Source: Chryseobacterium endalhagicum (GTDB lineage Bacteria > Bacteroidota > Bacteroidia > Flavobacteriales > Weeksellaceae). From it: a DNA stretch of 64,000 bases. The notes under the pieces are model-generated. The model ran no database searches. It was given only the letters and a program-made list of their open reading frames with translations, and was not told where the DNA came from. Shown piece by piece: positions 8,101-16,618 of the stretch. The position numbers and the translations under genes are program-made. The stretch lies in contig NZ_JAELVM010000001.1 of assembly GCF_016745235.1 (NCBI RefSeq), forward strand, positions 2,059,856-2,123,855. Direction: 5' to 3'. The number at the start of each line of letters is the position of its first letter. The first letter of the stretch is position 1.

Positions 8101-8652
8101 ATCCCATGAGGTAACCGTTTCATATTTCTTTACCTGATCCTCTTGCCTGTTGGCTCCATATGTGTAGCCAATAGGTTTTGTGCTCCATGCTGTTCCCGGC
8201 TGGATCATTTGATTAATTCTGCTCAGTGGAGAGTTTTCAAACTGTTTCTCAGCGTAAATCTTTTCTCCGGCATAGATATTTCCGGGATCGGCTACCGGAT
8301 AAGGAACTGCTGCTGAATTCTGCTGATAAATGGCTCCGCCTGTGGTTCCGCTTTGAGGAACCGGGAAATATTCCCTTGCCTGTCTTCCAAAATTATCATA
8401 AGCAACAGCAATCACCAGGTCTTTTCCCTGAGGCGATGCTTTAACATTCACGATCTGTCTGGGTCTTCCGAGTCCATCAAAATACTGGACGGTTTGTATT
8501 CTCTTTTTGGCTGGATCGGATACTTTTGTAGAATCCAGATAGCTGATGGACTGTACATAATTTTCAGTTCCCGTTACCTGGGCGTGTATGAGTGCTGATA
8601 CAGCAAAAAGGCTGTAGAGCAGGATTATTTTTGAAATTAAGTATTTTTTCAT
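5143..8652 (-). CDS. Rhs-family polymorphic toxin with DUF6443 N-terminus and nucleotidyltransferase-like tip
   Basis: 1169 residues. Signal peptide ~1-25 (...FAVSALIHAQ). Residues ~30-150 match the DUF6443 start of Bacteroidota Rhs proteins (VQYFDGLGRPRQIVNVKASP). Many YD/Rhs repeats follow (YDKQDRLILTQD, YDGQNRVLKHYH, YDVNGNMTDHLDKG). The Rhs-associated core is at ~815-930 (YVYNYEDHLGNIRLAYYQ... YPFGMEYEGFQG... YGARMYMPDLGRW... NPIMFIDPDGREAE). The variable tip (~930-1169) has IVGSAAEG (Gly1077-Ser1078) and RSDIDYI (Asp1102, Asp1104), the GS...DxD arrangement of nucleotidyltransferase-fold proteins. The core would form a shell around the toxin; the tip would act in the target cell. It starts 10 bp after the upstream split Rhs gene, so they are likely co-transcribed. 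The secretion route is not shown by the sequence. Confidence 0.85.
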   Translation of the reverse strand: MKKYLISKIILLYSLFAVSALIHAQVTGTENYVQSISYLDSTKVSDPAKKRIQTVQYFDGLGRPRQIVNVKASPQGKDLVIAVAYDNFGRQAREYFPVPQSGTTGGAIYQQNSAAVPYPVADPGNIYAGEKIYAEKQFENSPLSRINQMIQPGTAWSTKPIGYTYGANRQEDQVKKYETVTSWDTAGKMYTSTVSQSSFYAQGQLYKNTTADEDGNKTIEFKNSQGQAVLVRKVLSTTENADTYYIYNEYNQLSYVIPPAAAMVGIDGTVLDNLCYQYRYDSRYRLAEKKLPGKGWEFMVYDKQDRLILTQDAVLRTTTNNFGAKGWLFTKYDQFDRIVYTGFFSNTATRIAMQTAVNNMASNAANNETRSDTTPFIPQDLNVYYTKNAFPTGSMTVLTINYYDTYPPSMAAEIPTSILGQKVLKQPGEGTLKNTNGLALSSFIKNVEDVGWTRNYSWYDTKGRVIGTYSMNYLAGHTITETEYDFGGAVKQTITKHKRSRTDTEFQVKERFVYDGQNRVLKHYHQVGTYAEELLAENTYNEIGQLTNKKTGNTSGTPLQSIDYAYNIRGWITKVNNPADLGEKLFGYELKYENPADAASGPAKYNGNISEFDWRTSTGDFLRRYAYTYDALNRLKSGSYREPFATAPVTDGYNERLTYDLNGNIQTLKRLQPLANTPALIDDLKYEVYEGNRLKKVTDINTNPSGYPTGGNTISYDVNGNMTDHLDKGITAISYNFLNLPKEVKFAEGNNNLQFLYRADGIKLKKTFIYLATKSGLMMRNDTDYLDGFQYQKEGGGAVTLQFFPTAEGYYDFQKKRYVYNYEDHLGNIRLAYYQSTSVDAVVVDKEINYYPFGMEYEGFQGANTDLQSYTYGYNGKERQKETGWNDYGARMYMPDLGRWSVMDELAEKSRRFSPYTYALDNPIMFIDPDGREAERCCSWNDVKAFGRGAWNTTKGMVSGLAQANTVSVMVNAKKEWTKVYNAYEKGGAKAAGNQYINSVYETSGAKAIVQTSKGVAKGDAESIGSAVVIAGALVGTHKIGAKVNSKSSIIGDLTKNEARQIQTEVNKAGRPLEIVGSAAEGNRRNVGSNLPIGKGAGTRSDIDYISPPSSIQYFDQYKLPSIDPNTGIIPGYGNTNIGPVVRFEPGGTNKTTNRGSSAPIVTPLLNNR

Positions 8653-8662
8653 TGGTGTGTTT

Positions 8663-11600
8663 TTATGGTTTGAAGTTGTACCCGAATTCCTTCAGGATAT
8701 TTCCGTTTTTATCGTTTTCCCGGACCTCTTTCAGTCTTCCATAGACATCGTAGATATAAACTTCCCTTATTCCTGATGGAGGGGTGATGCTGGTAACTCC
8801 CTTCAGAAGATCATAGGTAAAAGTGGTCACTTTATATCCTTTCAGAGCGGTATGGTTCCTGAAGGTATCAAGCGCAGTGATCAAGGCTGGTTCTGAATCA
8901 GGATTAGAGGCATCCTGATCAGAAGCAGATACAATGGAGGAAATGATTCCTAAGCCAGAAAGTTGGTCATAAGATATCCCTTCTATCTGCGCAATAGGCT
9001 GCGTCCCCCCATAGCCCCAAACAAATGCTACAGGTGTTCCGGTTTTTTCAGTGTATTGAAGGATATTTCCGCTGGTGTCATATTTATCGTATTTTATTTC
9101 AGTGCTTACCGTACTGTTTGGGGTGTCATAAAGCTTTACAGACTGCGGCAGGATCAGGTTTCCTGTTTCGGCAGAAGGGAGCGATACCGGATAAACCGTT
9201 TCTGTTTTTGATATGGTTTTTGTAGCACTTCCTATGGTTTGGCTTGCCACGGTTTCCAAAGGAATTCCCACCATATTCTTTCCAATCATCAGCTGGTTTC
9301 CTTTTTCATGGGCATAGCTATATGCTGTCTCACTAATCCTGCCATCCGAAGAAGTGGTTTTCTGGCGGCTTAGCTGATAATGTGCCGGATTATTATAAAA
9401 ATATTCTGTTTCGGTTTTTACAGGGACTCCATCTAAATAATCAGTGGTCTTCTGGGATTTTAAATAATGCCAGTAGGAAACACTTCTGTATTCATTAATA
9501 CTAAGGTTATCCAAATGTTCAAGATTGACAGGTGTATCTACTGCTTTTCCAGTACATTTATTATTAGGTTGGGCTATATCTGCTGCTGTACACTTATAAG
9601 GGTGCTGAAGGGTTCCACATGCCGGATCAAATAGTTTCTTCCCACTAAAATTCTTAAGTTCAAAAGTGGCTGAATCATTCTTCTCATAAATGTTTTCTTT
9701 TGTTTGAATAATATCCAGCACTGATGACCCGGAGTTTTTTCTAAGAATAAATGATTTTATTTCTGTACCATTGTCCCAGCCTTTATTAGTCCATGGATTA
9801 TTACTGATTCCATTAGGTCCCCATATATTGGATCCGGGATCATCTCTGCGGATGGTAAATTCTTTCATTTCCCCTCCGTTCTCAAAGTTATCTCCTCCTT
9901 CACTGATGGTCACAAAAGGATAAAGGCAGCTCATAGTTCCGGTGTCATACAGGGGCATCAGACTGCTTGAAGAAAGAACAATATTAGTATTTTCTATGAT
10001 ACCTCCACAGCTTGTAGGAGTCCCTGAACCCGGCCCTCCGCCACAGGCAGTCTCCCATTTCTCCATATCAGTATAATAGGTTTTATTCCCCTTCAGACCG
10101 GAAGATTTGGAAAGATCATCTTTATGGGCGTAATGGTATCTTTTGTAAACTGGAATATTCGACACAGGATCAACATCTTTTGTTGACTTTACCCTCACCC
10201 CTCCGGTATCAAGATTAGCCATGAATGTTTGTGGGGCAGTCTTATAATAGGAAACCTGTCCATTAATGCTGCTGCACATAAAATCAGCCTTGAATTTAAT
10301 GGTATACGTTCCTCCGGCAACGGCAGAGATTGAAATATGTTTTGTGATTCCATCTCTTGTCAATTGATAAATCTGACCCTGGTTAACCTGAACCGATCCT
10401 GCATAATGACCTGATCCTGCAAAGCTACTACATAGAGGTATTGAATTCGCATGCAGTGAAGCGCTAATCTTGATGGTTTGATCCACTGCCGATACAATGG
10501 TATATTCAAGTGTTCTTTCATCCGTCTGCGTATCCGTATCAACATCCAGGTATTCGGTAAAAAGAGGCGGATAAATGGTTTTTCACCCCAATAGGTATTC
10601 CCTTCATACTCCAACTCGGTATAGCCTTTGGTAGGATAGGTAATTTTTTTAAGCATTCCCAATTTTGAGTAAGCAGGATTAGGCTCTTTATTAGCGCCAT
10701 AATAATTATACTTATAAAGTCCATAATCCTGAATATTTGCAGGAACCAGCACACTATTATAAAGTAGACCATTGTAGTATCCCCAGTGATCCTGATCCTT
10801 TGAAAGCCTTTCGGGTAAGTCCTGCGGTTTATCATACTCAAAGCTGTATTTCTTCTGAGGATCTTTAAAAGTAATACTGCTGAGGAAATTTCTTTTGTTG
10901 GTTGTATTAAGATAAGCTAAGGAAGCACTCTCGATAGTTTCCCCATTTCTGCCCAAAAGCTTGATTGTTTTTATTTTTGTGTTTCCATCAACATCCAGAG
11001 CAGTACTATTGGCTTCATATTCAAAAGTAACGGTTCCATCTGCCACGTTATTACTGCTGATGGAAAGAATTCGTTTTCCGGATACCTGCATAGTATTGCT
11101 CACGATAGCTCCTGTCGAAGGCCCCAATGAATATCCTGAGCCCTGGCACATGGGTTGCGTTGCTGGATACCCTACAGACACCCTTAAAGTCTGTGATTGC
11201 GAGGTGGTGTACTCAGAAAGCGTACTGGCCTCGTAAGTGAAATAAACTTCGTCTCCATTGGGATGTACAATTTTAGTAAGATACCATGCCGTAACGGCTC
11301 CGGAAGGTATAGAATGCCCGCTTCCCACACTTCGGTACACGGTAGTTTCTTTTTCAGTAAAGTAATATTGTTCTCCATTAGCCACTGTTAACAGAAAGTC
11401 CTGTCCGTCTCCATTGGTATTTCCGGTTCTTTCAATTTTTATCGCCTGCTGGTCTACAATATGAGGCTGATTATTCTGGTCATAGAAAAACTTCCCTGAA
11501 TAGCCATTGAAATTAAAGGAATACAGATCTGCTTCTGTATCCAGAGCATCAGAGCCTTCTCCTACAGCAGATAAGAAATGATTGGTTACGGGATTGGTAT

Positions 11601-11982
11601 AGGCTCCGCTTAGAATCTCCGGTGTAATAATATGGGTGGATGATTCATCAGCCCTGTCTCTCACCATTCTGGTAACAACCCCTCCAAAATTCAGGTTCCA
11701 GCCTAAACCAACATTGGTGGAAAGCTCATCAACCCTGATCCCGTTTGATGAGTAGGAAAGGCTTAATGGAAGATTGATATTTCCGGTTTGATAGGTAAAT
11801 AGCGGAACCGAAATATTAGGTGAGCCTGTAAAAAGTCCTACCGGTACATTCCCGTAATTTCCCAGTACATACGCTGTAGGGGAAGGTGGAATGATTTTGG
11901 GCAGTGATGCATTGGCAATAGACTGCTGTGCTCCGATAAAGCTTACCAGTAGCAGCGCAGCCGGAATTAAGATTTTTTTCAT
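8663..11982 (-). pseudogene. Rhs/SpvB-like secreted protein split by a one-base frameshift
   Basis: The first frame (11982-10360) has a signal peptide (MKKILIPAALLLVSFIGAQQ) and the N-terminus usual in Bacteroidota Rhs proteins (PPSPTAYVLGNYGNVPVGLF, NLPLSLSYSSNGIRVDE, VGLGWNLNFGG). It reads normally to ...YWGEKPFI near 10570. The correct continuation (PLFTEYLDVDTDTQTDERTL and on) is in the next frame, open to 8663 and ending YDVYGRLKEVRENDKNG. One missing base in ATCC(C)GCC would explain it; together the frames give ~1106 residues, a normal length for the family. It lies between the T9SS propeller gene and the intact Rhs gene in one co-directional run. It could be a true mutation or an assembly error. 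The downstream 607-residue frame has no signal peptide, so alone it should not be exported. Confidence 0.8.
10562..10576 (-). other. frameshift site in the Rhs/SpvB-like gene
   Basis: The upstream frame reads GEKPFIRLF and the downstream frame reads PPLFTEYLDVD if one C is restored in the ATCCGCC stretch. Both flanks are strongly coding in their own frame, so the change is confined to a few bases here. There is no long homopolymer, which argues mildly against a simple sequencing slip. Confidence 0.75.
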
Positions 11983-11994
11983 TTGGTTTTTGTT

Positions 11995-13656
11995 TTATTT
12001 TTTGATGAGCTTGGCACTCGCCGTTTTATTCGTATCTGTTTTTATGGTCACCAGATAAGCCCCCTGAATTAAATTCTGGGTATTAATCTTCGTCACTTTA
12101 TTCTTAGTTTTCAGGTTCTGAAGTTGTCTTCCGCCCATGTCATACAACAGGATGTCCGCCTCTTTGAAATCGAAGCCTATTTCTACATAAGCATACTCTG
12201 AAACTGGATTTGGATAGATTTTGATATCCTGCTTTTCAATCAGCTTATTGATTTGACTGTCACCCAACTTTAGAATCTTCCAGTTCTCTTTTCCTAATTC
12301 TTTGGCACTGGTTCCGGCAAGAACAATAGAACCGTCTCTGTTCAGCTTAATATCTGAAAGTCTTTCTTCTCTTTTTTTGGATTCTCCTTTCACATGTTTC
12401 CTCCACTGTTCATTACCATCCTGATCCAGATACAGCATCCAGAAAGTTTCGTCATCAGTTTCAATACGGTTTTCTGCTTGAGTATATCCACCCAATAAAA
12501 TTCCTTTTGTAAAGTCTTGATTCTTTGCTCTTGAATCCTGGCTCTGAATCACACTTGCTCCCATCAAAATATCACGATTCCCGAAATTGTAAGATTTCTG
12601 CCAGATCTCTTCGCCTCTTTCGTTTAAAGAAATCAACCACAGATCAGTTCCTTCTTCTATTTCCACCGTTTTATTGCCTGATCTTTCCGATCTGGATTCT
12701 CCACCGATTAAATATCCAGCTGATGTTAGCGAAAGTGTTCTGATATGATCATCTCCTTTGCCTCCAAAATTCTTTTCCCACTCTACTTTTCCTTCTTTGG
12801 AAAGCTTTACAATCCAGTAGTCACCTTCGCCGTAGTTGTCTGTGGATTTCGGGGTGCGAGATACGGGATTCGCGGTAGTCCAAGCCGTTTTAGCACCAGA
12901 ACCCGAAACATGAATCTCGGAACTTCTTGAATATATCCCTAGCAATGCACCTCCATCTTTCGTTGGAATCATTTTTTCAACTTCATCAAGACCTTTTCCG
13001 CCAAGAATGGTTTCAGAAAGAATTTTTCCGTTCTTATCAAGTTTTGTGATCAAAACATCTTTTGAACCGTAACCACTAGTTCCCTGAGGCTCTCGAAGGG
13101 AACTTTGTTTATTTCCGGCCACAACAAATCCAAGATCTGTAGTCTGGATAACAGATCTGGCTTCCTCATCCGAGGAAGTCCCCAGCGTTTTCTGCCAAAG
13201 CTCATCACCAAATTCATTGATTCTGATCAGCCAGATATCCGATCCTCCTTTAGAATCTTCTTTTTTATCTAAACCTTTTCCGGAATAGGAAGTTCCTGCA
13301 ATCAGAAATCCTCCTTCCTGAGTAGCTACAGAAGCGGAAAGATAGTCATGGTTTTGTCCTGAGAAATATTTTTGCCAAACCTCTTCTCCTTGTTGGCTAA
13401 GTTTAATTAAGTGGAAGTCATAGCCATTGTTTTGCTTTCCTGTTCCCTGAGGCAGTTTACCCTGAGCGGAGTCGAAGGGAAGGGAACCTACCTGAATAGA
13501 GCTACCAGTTATCAAATACTGCTGATCAATCGTCGTCGTTATCTGGCTTAGAAAGTCCTGTGTAGAAGATTTGATATCTTTCTGCCACAATACTTCCTGG
13601 GCAGACAAGCCCAGAAGCGTGCATAAAGTACATGCACAAGAATAGAATTTCTTCAT
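11995..13656 (-). CDS. T9SS-sorted beta-propeller-like surface protein
   Basis: 553 residues. Signal peptide ~1-20 (...LCTLLGLSAQE). Repeating blades of the form 'GSDIWLIRINEFGDELWQKTLG', about 50-60 residues each, are visible at least six times (LIKLSQQGEEVWQKYF, LITKLDKNGKILSETILGG, WIVKLSKEGKVEWEKNFGGK, LISLNERGEEIWQKSY, LDQDGNEQWRKH). The last ~75 residues are a type A T9SS C-terminal sorting domain (IKIYPNPVSEYAYV... LYDMGGRQL... GAYLVTIKTDTN). It should be exported and attached to the cell surface. It heads the Rhs run, starting 12 bp before the split Rhs gene. Three short genomic repeats are inserted in frame between blades and give odd peptides (FDSAQG, SLREPQG, ANPVSRTPKS). Confidence 0.85.
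   Translation of the reverse strand: MKKFYSCACTLCTLLGLSAQEVLWQKDIKSSTQDFLSQITTTIDQQYLITGSSIQVGSLPFDSAQGKLPQGTGKQNNGYDFHLIKLSQQGEEVWQKYFSGQNHDYLSASVATQEGGFLIAGTSYSGKGLDKKEDSKGGSDIWLIRINEFGDELWQKTLGTSSDEEARSVIQTTDLGFVVAGNKQSSLREPQGTSGYGSKDVLITKLDKNGKILSETILGGKGLDEVEKMIPTKDGGALLGIYSRSSEIHVSGSGAKTAWTTANPVSRTPKSTDNYGEGDYWIVKLSKEGKVEWEKNFGGKGDDHIRTLSLTSAGYLIGGESRSERSGNKTVEIEEGTDLWLISLNERGEEIWQKSYNFGNRDILMGASVIQSQDSRAKNQDFTKGILLGGYTQAENRIETDDETFWMLYLDQDGNEQWRKHVKGESKKREERLSDIKLNRDGSIVLAGTSAKELGKENWKILKLGDSQINKLIEKQDIKIYPNPVSEYAYVEIGFDFKEADILLYDMGGRQLQNLKTKNKVTKINTQNLIQGAYLVTIKTDTNKTASAKLIKK
12847..12930 (-). repeat. 'cgggttgcgggatacg' family repeat inside a coding sequence
   Basis: The stretch with TTCGGGGTGCGAGATACGGG and, further on, AACCCGAAACATGAATCTCG resembles the imperfect inverted repeat found between the bio genes (near 55150, 56830 and 58600-58735). 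Here it is in frame within the T9SS propeller gene and encodes ~27 residues that do not fit the blade pattern. Confidence 0.55.
13082..13100 (-). repeat. REP-like palindrome in coding sequence (variant 1)
   Basis: Coding strand CCCTTCGAGAGCCTCAGGG, an imperfect palindrome. It is read in frame and gives SLREPQG between two propeller blades. It resembles a short palindromic repeat that I recall as dispersed in flavobacterial genomes. Confidence 0.65.
13460..13479 (-). repeat. REP-like palindrome in coding sequence (variant 2)
   Basis: Coding strand CCCTTCGACTCCGCTCAGGG, a 20-base imperfect palindrome, with a second half-copy (CCCTGAGGCAG) next to it. It is read in frame as FDSAQGKLPQG, extra to the blade pattern of the protein. 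Confidence 0.65.
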
Positions 13657-13831
13657 CTGTTTGTGTTTTAATTTTTGTCCGAATTTAATATAAATTTCAA
13701 TACCTCTTGAATTATTTTTTCTTTTTCCGGCAATATTTTTTTGCTGAAATTATGAACTCGTTTTAAGCCCCGATCCCCGATCAATTCACCTTTTTTAAAT
13801 AAAGCAATTATGTTTTTTAAATCGTAATTCG

Positions 13832-13839
13832 TACTTTTG
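13832..13839 (+). promoter_or_regulatory. putative -7 box of the S24 regulator gene
   Basis: TACTTTTG matches the Bacteroidota TAnnTTTG element and lies 19 bp before the ATG at 13858. An upstream start at 13837 would fall inside this box, which favours 13858 as the true start. No clear -33 TTG was found. Confidence 0.4.
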
Positions 13840-13857
13840 ATGATATATTTCGTATCA

Positions 13858-14646
13858 ATGTCAATTTTTTCAAATAACATACGCTTTTTAAGAGCAAAAA
13901 GAGAACTTTCCCAACAATCTGTAGCAACTGAACTGGCCATTTCCCGGGTTCGATATTCCAAATATGAAAACGGAATTTCTGAGCCGCCTATTGAACTGCT
14001 GGTAAAGATGTCCAAATATTTCCACGTCAGCATCGATCTGTTGGTGTCCGTAGATATTCACAAATATCCGATGGATGAAATGCTGAAGCTTCCGGACAAC
14101 AGGATTGTTCTTCCCGTAGCGGTGGACAGCCTTGGAAATGATACTATTGAGATTATTCCGCAGAAAGCTTCCATGGGATATCTGGAAGGATACAGCGATG
14201 TTGGTTATATCGAAAGCCTGCAGAGAATTGCGCTTCCTTTCCTTACCAATGGCAAATACAGGGCTTTCCCGGCTGATGGAGATTCCATGCCGCCGTTCAG
14301 AAACGGTTCATTTATTGTAGGAAAATATGTAGAAGGAATCAGTGAGCTGAAACCGGGGAAAACGTATGTTTTTATCACGTTAAATGATGGAATTACCTAC
14401 AAACGTTTTAAAGAAATAAAAGGAAATGCCGTTTGTGTAAGTGCGGATAATTCTTTTTATGAACCTTATGATATCCCGTTCAATGAAATTGTAGAGATCT
14501 GGCAGTATGCATCAGGAATTTTCCCGGAAGATTTTGAGCCCGGTGATTATGAAAGCTATAATTTCAAGGAAATGTTCAGGGAGCTGAAACAGGATATCAA
14601 AGACCTGGACCGTAAAGTTTCAAAACGCCGGAAACCACAAGCTTAA
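13858..14646 (+). CDS. XRE-type regulator with LexA/S24-like C-terminal domain
   Basis: 262 residues from MSIFSNNIRFLRAKRE. Residues ~6-65 form a Cro/CI helix-turn-helix (LRAKRELSQQSVATELAISR, then YSKYENGISEPPIELLVKMS). Residues ~110-215 match the S24/LexA-like peptidase fold (FPADGDSMPPFRNGSFIVGK, GKTYVFITLNDGITYKRF). The DGDSMPP stretch includes the Ser of the family's nucleophile site. The C-terminus is charged. Such proteins are DNA-binding repressors, some self-cleaving in the SOS response. It is divergent from the Rhs/T9SS run and upstream of alkB, so it may control either side; this is inference. Confidence 0.85.
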   Translation: MSIFSNNIRFLRAKRELSQQSVATELAISRVRYSKYENGISEPPIELLVKMSKYFHVSIDLLVSVDIHKYPMDEMLKLPDNRIVLPVAVDSLGNDTIEIIPQKASMGYLEGYSDVGYIESLQRIALPFLTNGKYRAFPADGDSMPPFRNGSFIVGKYVEGISELKPGKTYVFITLNDGITYKRFKEIKGNAVCVSADNSFYEPYDIPFNEIVEIWQYASGIFPEDFEPGDYESYNFKEMFRELKQDIKDLDRKVSKRRKPQA

Positions 14647-14688
14647 AAGACGGGGAATTATAATAAACAGACCTAAATCTGTGTCTTT

Positions 14689-14722
14689 AACATTCATAAC
14701 TTCCCTCTTCCAGCCCCCGGCA
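14689..14722 (+). repeat. solo end of the ~170-bp repeat family
   Basis: CATAACTTCCCTCTTCCAGC matches the right end of the ~170-bp dispersed repeat (family A) seen in full at 15371. No left end accompanies it. Confidence 0.5.
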
Positions 14723-14738
14723 TCCTTACTTATTAAAC

Positions 14739-15356
14739 ATGGATCAGCTAAGTTTATTCAATTCAGAGGACTACTTCCGGTTTCCAACAGAACTGCTGGA
14801 ATATACAGAACACTTCATGCCGGATGATGAAGCTTCCCAACTTGAGGAGCTCCTGATCCGGACTGTCCCCTGGAAACAGAGAACCCAGAAAATGTACGAT
14901 AAAACGGTTCTTACACCCCGGCTCACGGCCTGGTATGGTGACGGAAGCAAGAACTACAGGCTGGGCGGTAATGATTTCAAAGTCAATCCCTGGCTGCCGG
15001 AGTTATCAGCATTAAAACAGCAGATTGAAAAATCATCCGGATACCGCTTTAATTCTGTATTACTGAATTTATACCGCGACGGCAATGACTCTGTTGCCTG
15101 GCACCGGGACAAAGAAAGTGAACTGGGAAACCGTCCTGTGATTGCTTCTGTGAGTCTCGGACAGGTAAGGAATTTTGATTTCCGGAAAGCGGATGATCAC
15201 CGGAATAAATACAGCTTGCCGCTTCAGCATGGTTCATTGTTAATTATGAAAGGAGATCTCCAGCTGAATTGGGAACACCGGATTGCAAAATCTGTGAAAC
15301 CTATGAAACCGAGGATTAATCTTACGTTCCGGCTGGTTCATGAAGAAAAGGGATGA
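14739..15356 (+). CDS. alkB: AlkB-type 2-oxoglutarate/Fe(II)-dependent dioxygenase
   Basis: 205 residues, cytoplasmic. The iron ligands are visible as WHRDKE (His122, Asp124) and WEHRIA (His180). The 2-oxoglutarate-binding arginines are in PRINLTFRLV (Arg192, Arg198). The family directly reverses alkyl damage such as 1-methyladenine and 3-methylcytosine in DNA or RNA. Length and motif spacing fit the short bacterial/ALKBH2-like type. It starts 92 bp after the S24 regulator on the same strand, within a group of repair genes (exonuclease III, 3-methyladenine glycosylase). Confidence 0.9.
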   Translation: MDQLSLFNSEDYFRFPTELLEYTEHFMPDDEASQLEELLIRTVPWKQRTQKMYDKTVLTPRLTAWYGDGSKNYRLGGNDFKVNPWLPELSALKQQIEKSSGYRFNSVLLNLYRDGNDSVAWHRDKESELGNRPVIASVSLGQVRNFDFRKADDHRNKYSLPLQHGSLLIMKGDLQLNWEHRIAKSVKPMKPRINLTFRLVHEEKG

Positions 15357-15370
15357 AAAGTTAAGAGTAA

Positions 15371-15538
15371 AGGACTGGAAGATGGAAGAGGGAGGATGGA
15401 AGTTACTTTTAGACAATAATATTAAACAGCTGCCTTTAAGTGGTTGAAGCAGGATTAAAAAAATTAATAACAATCACAGTGTATTTCTGCCTTTGGACTT
15501 CAATAACTTCCCTCATCCATCCTCAAACTTCCTGACCC
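15371..15538 (+). repeat. ~170-bp dispersed repeat, family A, copy 1
   Basis: Left part GGAAGATGGAAGAGGGAGG..., centre AACAGCTGCCTTTAAGTGGT..., right part CTTCAATAACTTCCCTC... ending CCTGACCC. The two ends are imperfect inverted repeats of ~33 bp. Near-identical copies lie at 16388, 18351 (inverted), 22821 (truncated) and 33284. Confidence 0.85.
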
Positions 15539-15544
15539 CATACA

Positions 15545-16318
15545 TTATTTTTCCAGTTCAATCCATACGGGAGCATGATCACTGCTTTTCACCCAGCCAC
15601 GCACGTGACGGTCTACTCCACCGGATTTCAGGCTTGAATGAAGATAAGGACTCAGAAGAATATGATCCAGCCTGATGCCTGCATTGCGGTCATAAGCTTT
15701 GTACAGATAGTCCCAGAAAGTATAAATTTTTTCTTCCGGATACAGCGTACGGATCGTGTCCAGCCAGCCTTTCTTCAGGAGATCTCTGTAAGCTTTTCTC
15801 ACTTCCGTTCTGTATAAAGCATCATTTTCCCAGCGTTCGGTTTTGTATACATCTATGGGTTCCGGAATAATATTGAAATCACCGATAAGTATGGCGGGAA
15901 GCTCCATTTTTATAAGCTGGCTGGTTCGTCTTTTCAAACGCTTGATCCATTCCAGTTTATAATCAAATTTTGGTCCCGGGTAAGGATTCCCGTTCGGAAG
16001 ATACAGGCAGCTAATCACCATCTGATCAATAATAGCTTCAATATAACGGCTCTGCATATCTTCGGAATCTCCGGGTAAATCGTTTTGAACTTCTGTGATT
16101 TCCAGATCTTTGGCGAGTATTGCTACTCCATTCCAGCTTTTCTGCCCTTTCCATAGGGCTTCATAGCCGGCTGCGTTGATTTCTTTTATCGGAAAACGTT
16201 CCTGCGGAGCTTTCAGTTCCTGAAGGCAGACAATATCGGGTTGGGCCTCTTTCAGCCATTGAAGCAAGACCGGAAGACGGCCATTGATCCCGTTTACATT
16301 ATAGGTTGCTATTTTCAT
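15545..16318 (-). CDS. xth: exodeoxyribonuclease III (AP endonuclease)
   Basis: 257 residues from MKIATYNVNGINGRL; a start 45 bp upstream would add residues not usual in the family. Endonuclease/exonuclease/phosphatase fold with Asn-8, Glu34 (CLQELK), Asp147-Asn149 (IGDFNI), Asp218 (RLDHIL) and the Asp247-His248 pair (SSDHAP). It cleaves 5' of abasic sites and has 3' repair activity in base-excision repair. It lies between two copies of repeat family A and near alkB and the alkyladenine glycosylase. Confidence 0.92.
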   Translation of the reverse strand: MKIATYNVNGINGRLPVLLQWLKEAQPDIVCLQELKAPQERFPIKEINAAGYEALWKGQKSWNGVAILAKDLEITEVQNDLPGDSEDMQSRYIEAIIDQMVISCLYLPNGNPYPGPKFDYKLEWIKRLKRRTSQLIKMELPAILIGDFNIIPEPIDVYKTERWENDALYRTEVRKAYRDLLKKGWLDTIRTLYPEEKIYTFWDYLYKAYDRNAGIRLDHILLSPYLHSSLKSGGVDRHVRGWVKSSDHAPVWIELEK

Positions 16319-16387
16319 ATTTCCGGGTGATTTAAGGAGATTGGGTGTATTTTTAACTGGCAATAATTATTCCACACTATTGAGTAA

Positions 16388-16553
16388 AAGGCGGGAAGAT
16401 GGAAGAAGGAGGCTGGAAGTTACTATGAGTCAATAATATTAAACAGCTGCCTTTAAGTGGTTGAAGCAGGATTAAAAATAAGAATAAAACCATCCTATAT
16501 TTCTATTTGGACTTCAATAACTTCCCTCTTCCAGCCTCAAACTTCCTGACCCT
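16388..16553 (+). repeat. ~170-bp dispersed repeat, family A, copy 2
   Basis: Same layout as the copy at 15371, with long identical blocks (AATAATATTAAACAGCTGCC, TTTAAGTGGTTGAAGCAGG) and the same end, CTTCCTGACCC followed by TATTATAC. It fills most of the spacer upstream of the gene at 16619. Confidence 0.85.
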
Positions 16554-16618
16554 ATTATACAGGCTGGATTTATATTGGCATAATTTATTCATTATTCAGA
16601 ATATAAAAATCTTGCCCC

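Noticed and set aside
13668..14033. 121-residue minus-strand ORF overlapping the S24 regulator
   Set aside because: It runs antisense through a well-supported HTH gene and the promoter region; no motif, and the composition does not look like a protein.
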